A stretch of DNA of 26,640 nucleotides, from IMG/VR virus record IMGVR_UViG_3300029923_000329, positions 1 to 26,640 of that record; one strand, given 5' to 3'. The translations under genes were made by a program, and so were the position numbers. Positions 1 through 7,539 of this stretch are shown in pieces (position 1 is the first letter of the stretch; each line of letters starts with the position of its first letter). The notes under the pieces are model-generated. The model was not told the origin of the DNA. It worked only from the letters and a program-made list of their open reading frames with translations, and made no database searches. Source of the DNA: a virus.

Positions 1-1
1 C

Positions 2-3000
2 TCCAGCTTGCCCACCCGCGCCTACCTAATCGACGGCCTGTATGTCCGCGTGCCTTCGAACTATGACCCAGAAACGCGCGTATACACGGGCGTCTGGGAC
101 GGCTCGTTCAAGATCGGTTTCACCAGTAACCCGGCGTGGATTCTCTACGACCTGATGCTGTCGCGCCGCTACGGCCTCGGTGAGTTCGTAAAAGAATCAC
201 ACATCAACGCCGCGAAGCTCTACACCATCGCGCGCTACTGTGACGGTCAGGTAGATAATGGCAAGGGCGGCACCGAGGCGCGATTCTCGATTAACACCAG
301 CATCGCCAGCCGCAATGACGCCTACAAGGTAATCTCGGATATTTGCTCCACCTTCCGAGGAATGTCCTATTGGTCTGGCGGCATGGTGCAGACCGTGCAG
401 GACTCTCCAACCGACCCTGTCTACCTGTTCAACAACACGAACGTGGTTGACGGCATGTTTCACCGCGTCGGCTCGGCCCGCAAAGACCGTCACAGTGTTG
501 TTCACGTTCAGTGGAACGACCCCGACGATCAATACAAGCAGAAGATCGAATATGTTGAAGACCCAGAGCTGATTCTGACCCTGGGTTACAAGCGTCTGGA
601 CACTATCGCTTTCGGCTGCACGTCGCGCGCCCAGGCTCACCGCGTAGGCTTGTGGGTTCTCTACACCGAGAAGGTCGAAACCAACATCACCAGCTTTGAA
701 GTCGGCAATGACGGTATGTTGGTCATGCCCGGCGACGTGGTGAAGATTCACGACCAGTGGAAAGCAGGTAAGCGCAACGGCGGTCGTCTGCTTTCGGCTA
801 CGCGCATGGGTTGCACGCTCGACAAGACCACTCACGTATCCGCCGGTAGCATCGTCAGCATTCGCATGCCGAATGGCAAGTTCGAAGAGAAGCAAGTGAA
901 TGAGGTTGGTGACACGAATGTTCTGACATTCGTAAGCCAACTGTCAGAAGTGCCAGTATCGAACACGATCTGGATTTTGATCGAAGCCAACCTTGTTCCG
1001 GTATTAGGCAGAGTTGTCGCAGTTGCCCAGTCCGACAAGCCGCAGCAATACACAATCAGCGTCGTCGACCACAACCCAAGCAAGTTTGCGTCTATCGAGC
1101 AAGGCTTGTCGCTTGAGCCGCAAGCGACGACCATCATCGACCCGACTTTCTCGACTCCAGAGTTCATGAAGATCGAAGAGGTGACTTACCTTGTCGCCCC
1201 TGGTCAGTTGGGCTCGCGCCTGGAAGTGTCGTGGGAGGGCAAGTCGCCAACCTACTTCATCAGCTACCGCGTCACCAGCGCCGACGGCGTAGTGAGCGGC
1301 TGGCAGATGTTCACGACGACAGTCGCGGCTTACTCGGTGATGAACGTTGAGGGTGGTTCCGTCTACGACTTCAAAGTGGTCGGCCGTGCCGTCACCGGCA
1401 AGCTGTCCAGTGAACTCACCAGCACCTATGTCGCCCTGGGCACCACAAGCCCGCCATCGGCGCCGACTAACCTCACCGCCATCGGTGACTTCCGTCAGAT
1501 CGGCCTGGCCTGGTTGAACTCGTCTAACGTCGACTTTGACTACGTTGAAATCTGGGAGAACACCCACGACGACCTGGCGAGCGCCTACTACCTCGACCGG
1601 ACGCCGAGCAACAAATACATTCGCGGCGGTATCCCGGGCCTCATGCAGTATTGGTATTGGGTCCGCACCGTGAACAAGCGCGGCATGAAGTCGGCTTACA
1701 ACTCCACGGCCGGCACATCAGCTATCGCGGGCACCATTGCTGTGACTGACTTGGATGCAGAACTCGCCAAGGCAATCGCAGACATCAGCGGCGGTCTCGA
1801 CGGGATCGTGGACAAAGTCATTGACCGCGTGAACATCATCACTGACGGGCTCCCAGATCGCGTTACAGAGGCGGAAGCCTTGGCGGCGGCTGCGAGGGCG
1901 GGTAACTCCATCGAAGCGCTCCTGCGCGACGACGTGGACGTTCAGATGAAGCGTGACACCTACGAACTGGGCGTCACCTTGAGCGACGACATCGCCGCCA
2001 AGATTCGCGAAGTAAACGAGGTGATGGTTACCAATCAGCAGGCGGTAGCTCAGCAACTGACTGTGATCGACGCGAAGTTCCAAACGAGCGATGCGGCTTT
2101 GGTTCAAGAGCAGACCGCCAGAGCCACCGCAGACAGCGCACAAGCGACAAGCATCAACGCGCTGACCGTGAAGACCGACGCGACGAACGCGAGCCTTACG
2201 CAAGAGCAGACGACCCGGGCCACCGCAGACAGCGCCCAGGCTAGCGACATCACCAGCTTGAAGTCGAAGACCGACACCACGAACGCGAGTCTCGCAACTG
2301 AGGCGACCACCCGTGCAAACGCCGACAGCGCCCAATCCACGCTGATCACCGCGTTGACGTCCAAGACCGACACCACGAACGCAAGCCTGGCGACAGAGTT
2401 GGTGACCCGGGCGAACGCAGACACCGCACTCAGCAGCTCCATCACGGCGATGGGCGTGACGGTGGGTCAGAACACGTCTGCACTTTCATCGGAACAGACT
2501 GCCCGGGCCAACGCCGACAGCGCCTTGAGCACGCGGATTGACAGCACTGTCGCAGCGAACGCGACCAATAGCACCGCGATTCAAAGCGAGACCACGGCGC
2601 GGGCGAACGCAGACGGTGCCCTGGGCACCCGCATTGACCAGATGGTGAGCAAGACCGACACCACGAATGCGGCACTCGCTACAGAAGCCACCACGCGGGC
2701 GAACGCAGACGGTGCCCTGACAACGCTGGTGACCACCGCGCAAGCGACGGCTAACAGTGCAAGCGCGTCGGCACAGACGAACACCAGCGCGCTTGCAGAC
2801 ACCACCGGCAAACTCAGCGCGTATTGGAACGTGAAGCTGCAACTGACATCGGGCGGCAAACTCTACAGCGCCGGTATGGGCATCGGGATTGAGAACACCG
2901 CCCAGGGCATCACCCAGTCGCAGATCGCGTTTCAGGCTGACCGGTTCGTGGTGATCAACCCAAGTGTTGGCACGGACTTCTACCCGTTTCAGATCATCGG

Positions 3001-3535
3001 CGGCGTAGTCTTCATCAACACGGCGATGATTGCTTCGGCGACCATCACCAACGCCATGATTCAAGACGCCTCGATCACTACGGCGAAGATTGCAAACGCC
3101 TCGATCACTACGGCGAAGATTGGCGATGCGCAGGTAGATACCTTGCAAATCGCTGGGCAAGCTGTGACATTCCCAGTTGCAGCTTACACAGCAGCAACTG
3201 TGACTATTGGCGGACAGCAAAGCATCCCATGGACGGAAATGCAGCGATTGGTGGTGCCTGGTAATGGCGGAACTAACCGACTCATCACATGCACGGCAGT
3301 TGTTGCGCGAAACGATCAGATCGGCATCGCGAACATTCTGGTGACATTGGACGGGGTAACCGTGTATCAAGCGAACGGCTGCATGATCAAAAACTCGGTA
3401 GAGTCGTTTGTCGCCTCGTTCATTATCACATCGCCGGGCACGCTGATCTTCTACGTCTCAACGACTTCTGGATCGCTTAGCTCTTCACTTGCATACGCGA
3501 ACCGCAGCATCATTTCCCTGGAGCTGAAGAAATGA
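2..3535 (+). CDS. Tail-tip host-specificity protein, lambda J-like (5' end outside window)
   Basis: This is the C-terminal 1177 residues of a central tail-tip protein of the lambda gpJ family, which sits at the tail tip and usually contacts the receptor. The frame is open to the window edge, so the apparent TTG start at 8 is probably internal. The first part carries the J-family signature VWDGSFK followed by NPAWILYDL. Two fibronectin-III-like beta domains follow at about residues 393-480 and 480-575. Residues about 690-930 form a Thr/Ala/Asp-rich stalk of 32-residue repeats. A DUF1983-like block with AGMGIGIE and QIAFQADRF lies at about 940-1010, and SITTAKI repeats lead to a beta-rich C-terminal tip of about 130 residues that is likely the receptor-facing part. 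The stop overlaps the next start (ATGA). The family is clear; the receptor cannot be told. Confidence 0.93.
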   Translation, partial: SSLPTRAYLIDGLYVRVPSNYDPETRVYTGVWDGSFKIGFTSNPAWILYDLMLSRRYGLGEFVKESHINAAKLYTIARYCDGQVDNGKGGTEARFSINTSIASRNDAYKVISDICSTFRGMSYWSGGMVQTVQDSPTDPVYLFNNTNVVDGMFHRVGSARKDRHSVVHVQWNDPDDQYKQKIEYVEDPELILTLGYKRLDTIAFGCTSRAQAHRVGLWVLYTEKVETNITSFEVGNDGMLVMPGDVVKIHDQWKAGKRNGGRLLSATRMGCTLDKTTHVSAGSIVSIRMPNGKFEEKQVNEVGDTNVLTFVSQLSEVPVSNTIWILIEANLVPVLGRVVAVAQSDKPQQYTISVVDHNPSKFASIEQGLSLEPQATTIIDPTFSTPEFMKIEEVTYLVAPGQLGSRLEVSWEGKSPTYFISYRVTSADGVVSGWQMFTTTVAAYSVMNVEGGSVYDFKVVGRAVTGKLSSELTSTYVALGTTSPPSAPTNLTAIGDFRQIGLAWLNSSNVDFDYVEIWENTHDDLASAYYLDRTPSNKYIRGGIPGLMQYWYWVRTVNKRGMKSAYNSTAGTSAIAGTIAVTDLDAELAKAIADISGGLDGIVDKVIDRVNIITDGLPDRVTEAEALAAAARAGNSIEALLRDDVDVQMKRDTYELGVTLSDDIAAKIREVNEVMVTNQQAVAQQLTVIDAKFQTSDAALVQEQTARATADSAQATSINALTVKTDATNASLTQEQTTRATADSAQASDITSLKSKTDTTNASLATEATTRANADSAQSTLITALTSKTDTTNASLATELVTRANADTALSSSITAMGVTVGQNTSALSSEQTARANADSALSTRIDSTVAANATNSTAIQSETTARANADGALGTRIDQMVSKTDTTNAALATEATTRANADGALTTLVTTAQATANSASASAQTNTSALADTTGKLSAYWNVKLQLTSGGKLYSAGMGIGIENTAQGITQSQIAFQADRFVVINPSVGTDFYPFQIIGGVVFINTAMIASATITNAMIQDASITTAKIANASITTAKIGDAQVDTLQIAGQAVTFPVAAYTAATVTIGGQQSIPWTEMQRLVVPGNGGTNRLITCTAVVARNDQIGIANILVTLDGVTVYQANGCMIKNSVESFVASFIITSPGTLIFYVSTTSGSLSSSLAYANRSIISLELKK
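2075..2746 (+). repeat. Seven in-frame 96-bp repeats in the tail-tip stalk
   Basis: The block AAGACCGAC recurs at 2171, 2267, 2363 and 2651, exactly on a 96-bp register. The units at 2075, 2459 and 2555 are diverged but stay in phase. Each unit encodes 32 residues with a core like TTRANADSAQ followed by KTDTTNASL. The pattern fits an elongated trimeric stalk built by tandem duplication. Confidence 0.85.
3066..3122 (+). repeat. 27-bp direct repeat encoding SITTAKI
   Basis: Two identical 27-bp copies (3066-3092 and 3096-3122) lie on a 30-bp period inside the tail-tip gene. They encode two successive SITTAKI motifs, the short repeat that often joins the DUF1983-like region to the C-terminal tip in J-family proteins. 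Confidence 0.85.
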
Positions 3536-3903
3536 AACTCTACGACTACGACCCGGAAACCGGGAGAATCAACCGGGTGATGACTTACCCGAACAGTTGC
3601 GTCAAGGAAATCATCACCCTCATCCCGGACGCGATTTACTGCGCAGACGGCCACGAGGGTGATGACCTCACCCATTACGTCAAAGACGGCGAAGTTGTGC
3701 CACGCCCAGAGCAAAGCATCCAGCTCGAAGGGATGATGCTAAAAGGGGCGAGCAACACTGCCACTGTTACTATTGAGGGGGTTGTCTATAATTGCGATGG
3801 GTCGAACATTGAATTGAGCTTCGTTCGACCCGGCAACTACACCGTGACAGTGAAAGATTGGCCTTACTCAGACTGGAGTGCTCAAATTGAAGTTAGTGCA
3901 TGA
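3532..3903 (+). CDS. Small tail-tip-associated protein, unknown function
   Basis: This 123-residue protein starts at an ATG overlapping the J stop by four bases, so it is probably translationally coupled to it. I do not recognise a named family. The N-terminal half starts MKLYDYDPETG and is rich in charged residues. The C-terminal half (about 70-123) alternates hydrophobic and polar residues, with TATVTIEGVVYN and GNYTVTVKD, and looks like a small Ig-like beta-sandwich. No signal peptide or membrane segment is visible. Its place directly behind the receptor-binding gene suggests a tail-fibre decoration or assembly partner; that role is inferred from position alone. Confidence 0.8.
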   Translation: MKLYDYDPETGRINRVMTYPNSCVKEIITLIPDAIYCADGHEGDDLTHYVKDGEVVPRPEQSIQLEGMMLKGASNTATVTIEGVVYNCDGSNIELSFVRPGNYTVTVKDWPYSDWSAQIEVSA

Positions 3904-4063
3904 TTCGGGGCATGAGAACCGCAGGGCTGCTGAATACCCTGCTGTGGCCGATCAGCTTGACGCGCTGTGGCACGCAATGGACCAAGGGGTGATCCCCAAG
4001 GTTGAAGGATTTTACGACCCAATCAAGGCTGTCAAAGACCGCCACCCAAAAAAGGAAACATAG
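3887..4063 (+). CDS. Short conserved phage tail-region protein
   Basis: This is a protein of about 58 residues. Its core EYPAVADQLDALWHAM followed by IKAVKDRHPK matches a short sequence commonly found near tail-fibre genes of many phages, whose function is unknown. The start is ambiguous. I prefer TTG at 3887, because GGAG at 3875-3878 gives an 8-base spacing. GTG at 3878 (61 residues) and GTG at 3896 are also possible. The gene overlaps the end of the preceding one, and the next gene starts two bases after its stop. It is hydrophilic, with no signal peptide. Confidence 0.75.
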   Translation: MKLVHDSGHENRRAAEYPAVADQLDALWHAMDQGVIPKVEGFYDPIKAVKDRHPKKET

Positions 4064-4065
4064 AA

Positions 4066-4329
4066 ATGAAACGGATCATGATGTTTGCGGTGATGGCTTT
4101 GGCGTTCGGTCTGACCGGCTGCGCTGGTAAGAGCTGGGATACCTACGCGGCGACCAACAAGTGCGAATACAGCGGCGAGCGCGCCATGCGTCGACAGTTC
4201 ATGAACTTGAACCAGCCGACCACCAACGGCGCTATGACCCTCACCCCGGGCCCGCTTCTTGAATTCCGCGCCGTCTACAAATACAACTGCGCGAACGGCG
4301 ACATCTGGGCGTATGACGCCCCGAAATAG
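4066..4329 (+). CDS. Small secreted lipoprotein, candidate superinfection exclusion factor
   Basis: This 87-residue protein starts MKRIMMF, continues into a hydrophobic stretch and ends the signal with lipobox LTGC at residues 16-19. Signal peptidase II processing would leave Cys19 lipidated and a mature domain of about 69 residues in the envelope. Two further cysteines, Cys33 and Cys75, could form a disulfide in the periplasm. It is the last gene of the tail-tip operon, starts two bases after the preceding stop and precedes a strong terminator. In phage T5 the receptor-blocking lipoprotein gene llp also lies beside the receptor-binding gene, so a similar job is plausible. It does not look like an Rz1 spanin: it is not embedded, and a better Rz1 candidate exists downstream. 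The lipoprotein call is firm and the role is inferred. Confidence 0.85.
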   Translation: MKRIMMFAVMALAFGLTGCAGKSWDTYAATNKCEYSGERAMRRQFMNLNQPTTNGAMTLTPGPLLEFRAVYKYNCANGDIWAYDAPK

Positions 4330-4348
4330 CAAAATAAGCAGTTGACAC

Positions 4349-4378
4349 AGCCGCCCATGGGCGGCTTTGTTGTTTCTT
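4349..4378 (+). terminator. Rho-independent terminator after tail-tip operon
   Basis: The 7-bp stem AGCCGCC/GGCGGCT with loop CATG (4349-4366) is followed by TTGTTGTTTCTT. It lies 20 bases after the lipoprotein stop and 50 bases before the first fibre gene. Confidence 0.85.
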
Positions 4379-4394
4379 GGCTATGCGGTATAGT
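4366..4394 (+). promoter_or_regulatory. Candidate promoter for fibre operon
   Basis: TATAGT (4389-4394) is a good -10 match. TTTGTT (4366-4371), 17 bases upstream, is a weak -35 that overlaps the terminator T-tract. The fibre GTG start lies 41 bases after the first base of the -10. Confidence 0.45.
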
Positions 4395-4429
4395 TGCGCA
4401 AATCCGCCAACACCAAGAGGCATCACCCA

Positions 4430-5482
4430 GTGAGAACATATCGAGCGGGAACCCTTTCTCTTACCGCAGCCAGCACAACAATCGTTGGTGTTGGAACGCA
4501 ATTCCTCGCCAATGTAGCAATCGGCGACGTCATTGTCGTAGAGAACGGCCAGTGCTTTGAAACCGTTGCCGTGCCTGACGACACCCACATCACCGTCGAC
4601 ACCCCAGCTAAGGCAACAGGGCCGTTCAGTTACGCCGCCCTGCGCTTCGTTACTGCCGTGAATTTCCGCGACTTGAGCGTCAAGATCGAACAGTTTCTGA
4701 CAGATCGCCAAGTAAACCTGGCCGAGTTCACCACTTGGATGACGGGCTCGCGAACTGGCGGGCCGACAAGCAACGGCTACTACCCGCTGACAGACCGGTT
4801 TGGCGTGACCAAGCAATACATGAGCCCAGAAACGATTGCCTACGGGTATGCGGACTCGATTGATCAGGCTACGGCGGCAGCGGCAAGTGCGGCGGCAGCG
4901 CTCACATCAAAAAACTCCGCGAACAGTTCAGAAGCCAACGCGGGAACCAGCGCAGCCGCCGCCCTGGCTTCGAAGAACGCCGCAGCAAGTTCTGAGACGA
5001 ATGCCCTGGCTTCGAAGAACGCCGCAGCTACATCGGCCACAGCAGCGGCAGGTTCTGCGACATCCTCGGACGCATCCGCAACATCCTCGCTAAGTGGGCG
5101 CGACAGCTCGCAGGCTTTCGCTGTCAACTCGCTCGCGGCAGCGGCAAACGCACAAACGTTGCAAATCCAAGCCCAACAATCCGCACTGGACGCACAAGCG
5201 GCGGCACTATACAACTTGCCGACCTGGGCCTACTCGCAGGCGTTCAGGCTTGCATCAGCTACACGGGACGCCAACGGGGCAATCACCACGGCGAACATCG
5301 TGTGGCCGGACGGTGTGTCTGGTGTGTTCACGACTGACGCCGCGTCTACTACGTTTCTCGGCGCTGTAGATGCGTGGCACGCAACGTATGTTGGAGTCAC
5401 AACCAAGACCATCACGCAACCGGCGGTAACCCGGGATGCGAACGGCGGCATTGTCGCCCAACCAGCAATCACAATCGCATAG
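4430..5482 (+). CDS. Tail fibre protein with Ala/Ser/Asn-rich shaft
   Basis: This is a 350-residue fibre protein. GTG at 4430 is chosen because AAGAGG (4415-4420) lies nine bases upstream and the product then begins MRTYRAGTLSLT. A longer frame back to TTG at 4394 would run into the promoter region. Residues 1-85 contain a beta-rich N-terminal domain with VVGVGTQF-like spacing (TIVGVGTQF here), probably the attachment end. Residues about 145-245 are low-complexity, built of ASKNAAA and SSETNAL units typical of side-tail-fibre shafts. The final 90 residues (about 260-350) form a short globular end with a VTRDANGGI-type motif. It lacks a large receptor domain, so it may serve as a connector or base for the longer fibre proteins that follow. 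Confidence 0.85.
   Translation: MRTYRAGTLSLTAASTTIVGVGTQFLANVAIGDVIVVENGQCFETVAVPDDTHITVDTPAKATGPFSYAALRFVTAVNFRDLSVKIEQFLTDRQVNLAEFTTWMTGSRTGGPTSNGYYPLTDRFGVTKQYMSPETIAYGYADSIDQATAAAASAAAALTSKNSANSSEANAGTSAAAALASKNAAASSETNALASKNAAATSATAAAGSATSSDASATSSLSGRDSSQAFAVNSLAAAANAQTLQIQAQQSALDAQAAALYNLPTWAYSQAFRLASATRDANGAITTANIVWPDGVSGVFTTDAASTTFLGAVDAWHATYVGVTTKTITQPAVTRDANGGIVAQPAITIA
4865..5130 (+). repeat. Ala/Ser/Asn codon repeats in first fibre
   Basis: Near-identical units occur here, including CCCTGGCTTCGAAGAACGCC twice, about 42 bp apart, each encoding ALASKNAA. The same unit reappears with few changes near 7943 in the second long fibre gene. Confidence 0.8.
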
Positions 5483-5490
5483 GTGAAATA

Positions 5491-7431
5491 ATGGGAAGCA
5501 TACTCGACGCCCCTGGCATCCAAGTTCAAAAAGCGGACACGCGCTATCCTGCTAAAACGGACATCGTCTCCGGCCTTGGTGACTTCAGCCCAGACGGCGC
5601 GCTCATTATCGCGTGCGGTGACTCGACCACGGAGCAGTTCAACCAGAACCAAGGCGGTAGTCAGGAGGTGGTGAAGCTGCGCTCCCCTGGTGAGGTATGG
5701 CAGAACATCGTCGGCTTCATCAACTTCGGCGGCTCTGGCTACACGCTGAACGGTTTCGTGAACGATGCGGCTGCAACCGTCCCGACGATACCGATGACCG
5801 GGCTCGGCGCTATCAGCACCTGGGACACCTATGGGCACAAGCCGTCTGGCGCCATATCGCTTGCTACCGCGTTGGCATGGCGTGCCGGGAAGGCCGACCG
5901 CGCTCTCTGGCGCATCTGCTACGGGATCAACGACGTCATTCTCTACGCGGCGACTGGCAACCTTTCGCAGCAGGGCATCACGAACTACTTGGTCCCGCTG
6001 CTGCGAAAGGCTGTAAACACGATCTTCTCGAAATTCCCAACCGATAGCGTGGTGTTGGACATTTCCAACCCGATGACGGCCAGACCGTTCACCGCACCCG
6101 GCCAGGGATTCCCTTCATACGCCGCATATCCAAACTTCGGCAACGTTCTCGCAGACGACCAAGCCCTGGTTGAGAAGTGGAACCAAGGCATCCGCGCCGC
6201 ATACATCACGGTCAGAAACGAGTTCCCCAAGACGAAGCTGATAGACTCCTGGGCTGAAATCTTTGGTCAGTCTGATACGACGCTCGTAGCGACCACACAG
6301 CTCCCGTATCTGACAAACCTTGTTCACCCCAACGGCACCGCCGACGCAGCGCGCATACGCGCACTCAGTCGCGTTACGAACCCTATCCCGGTAGCGTCAG
6401 AAGGTCGTCGCGCTGAAGCGGCGGCGCGCTCCACCGCTCTCGGTGTTAACCCGTGGGATACTTACCCTGGATACTTTCGCGGCAACGTGCGCTACAAGCT
6501 GGCCGGTGAGGTGAACCTTGTGGGTGTCGGGTCGAACTATATCGACCTGGGCATACCGTTTTCACAATTCCAGCAGCAAGTAGCCGGGCCTCTATACATC
6601 GTAGTTGCCGACCGGGTCGCCCAGCTCTTCACCACGTATGCAGCGGTAGCCAGCGGCTCGAATACTCGGCTGACCGGCGTTGCGCCGTCCACGAGCATGC
6701 AGGCATCTGTAGCGCGTCAATCGGTCCAAATGTATCTGGACAACGTGATAAAGCTCGTGTCGAACGACACCTATGTGAACGCCGCCGCATCTGCCGCCAA
6801 GGAATACATCGAACTCGGGACGAACATCGGCGGCGGCGTTGGCTACATCGACATCGGCCTGGCGATCACCACCGGCCGTCTTTCATCCAAATACGCCTCG
6901 GGCTTGAAGAACGGCGTGCTGGTGATCGGCGGTTCGATCAACGCGACGTTGAGCCTTTCGTCTGCCGTGGTATTGCGCGCCGGGGCAACCAGTCAACGGT
7001 CGGTGAGGTTTTCGCTCACCGGTGATTATTCGTCCTATGCCGGCCAGCCAGCAGCGATCACCTTTGCGGACGACAAGCCATCCCCGAAAGTGTGGGAACG
7101 TATTGTCACGCCAAGCTGCTTCATTCCGCTTGCGGCAGCGGCTGGCCGGGCGTTCATGTTCACCGATGTTCCAATCTTGGACGGCGTCACGTTCAAGGCG
7201 GCAGTTCTCGGCACAAGCATCAGTGCGATACTCACCGTGGACGTCTACGCCCTGACGTTCAACGGGAGAACACTGCTGGGGACAATCAGCATCCCATCGG
7301 GCGGCGCCAGCGCAACCCTAAGCTCTGGCAACCCGACTGCAATCGCGGCTGGCGCTGCATATGAGCTGGTCTACACTTCAGCTTCTGTTAGCGCAACTAC
7401 CACGCTGCTGATCACGGCGGACCCGGTGTGA
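5491..7431 (+). CDS. Tail protein with SGNH/GDSL-hydrolase-like domain
   Basis: This is a 646-residue protein. ATG at 5491 follows AGGTG by about five bases and lies eight bases after the preceding stop. Residues about 35-300 look like an SGNH hydrolase. Block I is IIACGDSTTEQF with candidate nucleophile Ser45. A glycine-rich block II sits near 79-83. Block III is YGINDVI (Gly145, Asn147, Asp148). Block V is NLVHPNG with His279. Block V normally reads DxxH, but here the Asp position is Asn276. Such domains in phage tail proteins often de-esterify surface polysaccharide such as O-antigen or capsule. The C-terminal 345 residues are beta-rich with no domain I can name, and may trimerise or bind the substrate. 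Family assignment is fairly sure; substrate and activity are unknown. Confidence 0.85.
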   Translation: MGSILDAPGIQVQKADTRYPAKTDIVSGLGDFSPDGALIIACGDSTTEQFNQNQGGSQEVVKLRSPGEVWQNIVGFINFGGSGYTLNGFVNDAAATVPTIPMTGLGAISTWDTYGHKPSGAISLATALAWRAGKADRALWRICYGINDVILYAATGNLSQQGITNYLVPLLRKAVNTIFSKFPTDSVVLDISNPMTARPFTAPGQGFPSYAAYPNFGNVLADDQALVEKWNQGIRAAYITVRNEFPKTKLIDSWAEIFGQSDTTLVATTQLPYLTNLVHPNGTADAARIRALSRVTNPIPVASEGRRAEAAARSTALGVNPWDTYPGYFRGNVRYKLAGEVNLVGVGSNYIDLGIPFSQFQQQVAGPLYIVVADRVAQLFTTYAAVASGSNTRLTGVAPSTSMQASVARQSVQMYLDNVIKLVSNDTYVNAAASAAKEYIELGTNIGGGVGYIDIGLAITTGRLSSKYASGLKNGVLVIGGSINATLSLSSAVVLRAGATSQRSVRFSLTGDYSSYAGQPAAITFADDKPSPKVWERIVTPSCFIPLAAAAGRAFMFTDVPILDGVTFKAAVLGTSISAILTVDVYALTFNGRTLLGTISIPSGGASATLSSGNPTAIAAGAAYELVYTSASVSATTTLLITADPV

Positions 7432-7442
7432 TTCATTAGCGC

Positions 7443-7471
7443 TTGAGGGGTTGGAGCGATTCAAACATAAT
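7443..7471 (+). promoter_or_regulatory. Sigma70-like promoter before second long fibre
   Basis: TTGAGG (7443-7448) and CATAAT (7466-7471) are separated by 17 bases. This is the best consensus match among the intergenic candidates. The start site would fall near 7478, within the hairpin that starts at 7470. Confidence 0.55.
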
Positions 7472-7497
7472 GGACGGCAATGCCGTCCATTTTCGTT
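7470..7497 (+). terminator. Terminator after SGNH tail gene
   Basis: The perfect 9-bp stem ATGGACGGC/GCCGTCCAT with loop AAT is followed by TTTCGTT. It overlaps the -10 of the promoter candidate. It also contains an in-frame ATG (7480) that should not be taken as the start of the next gene. Confidence 0.75.
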
Positions 7498-7539
7498 AAA
7501 TCAACCAGCGCGGCGACAAGCAGCATCACGGAGGTAAAA

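Noticed and set aside
4836-5093. Overlapping + strand frame with Arg/Gln/Pro-rich product inside the first fibre
   Set aside because: It is an out-of-frame reading of Ala/Ser codon repeats. Similar Arg/Pro-rich frames at 7835-8389 and 20896-21186 are likewise artefacts.
7480-7539. An upstream ATG extending the second long fibre by 20 residues
   Set aside because: This ATG lies in the terminator hairpin and lacks a ribosome site, whereas ATG 7540 has GGAGGT at ideal spacing.
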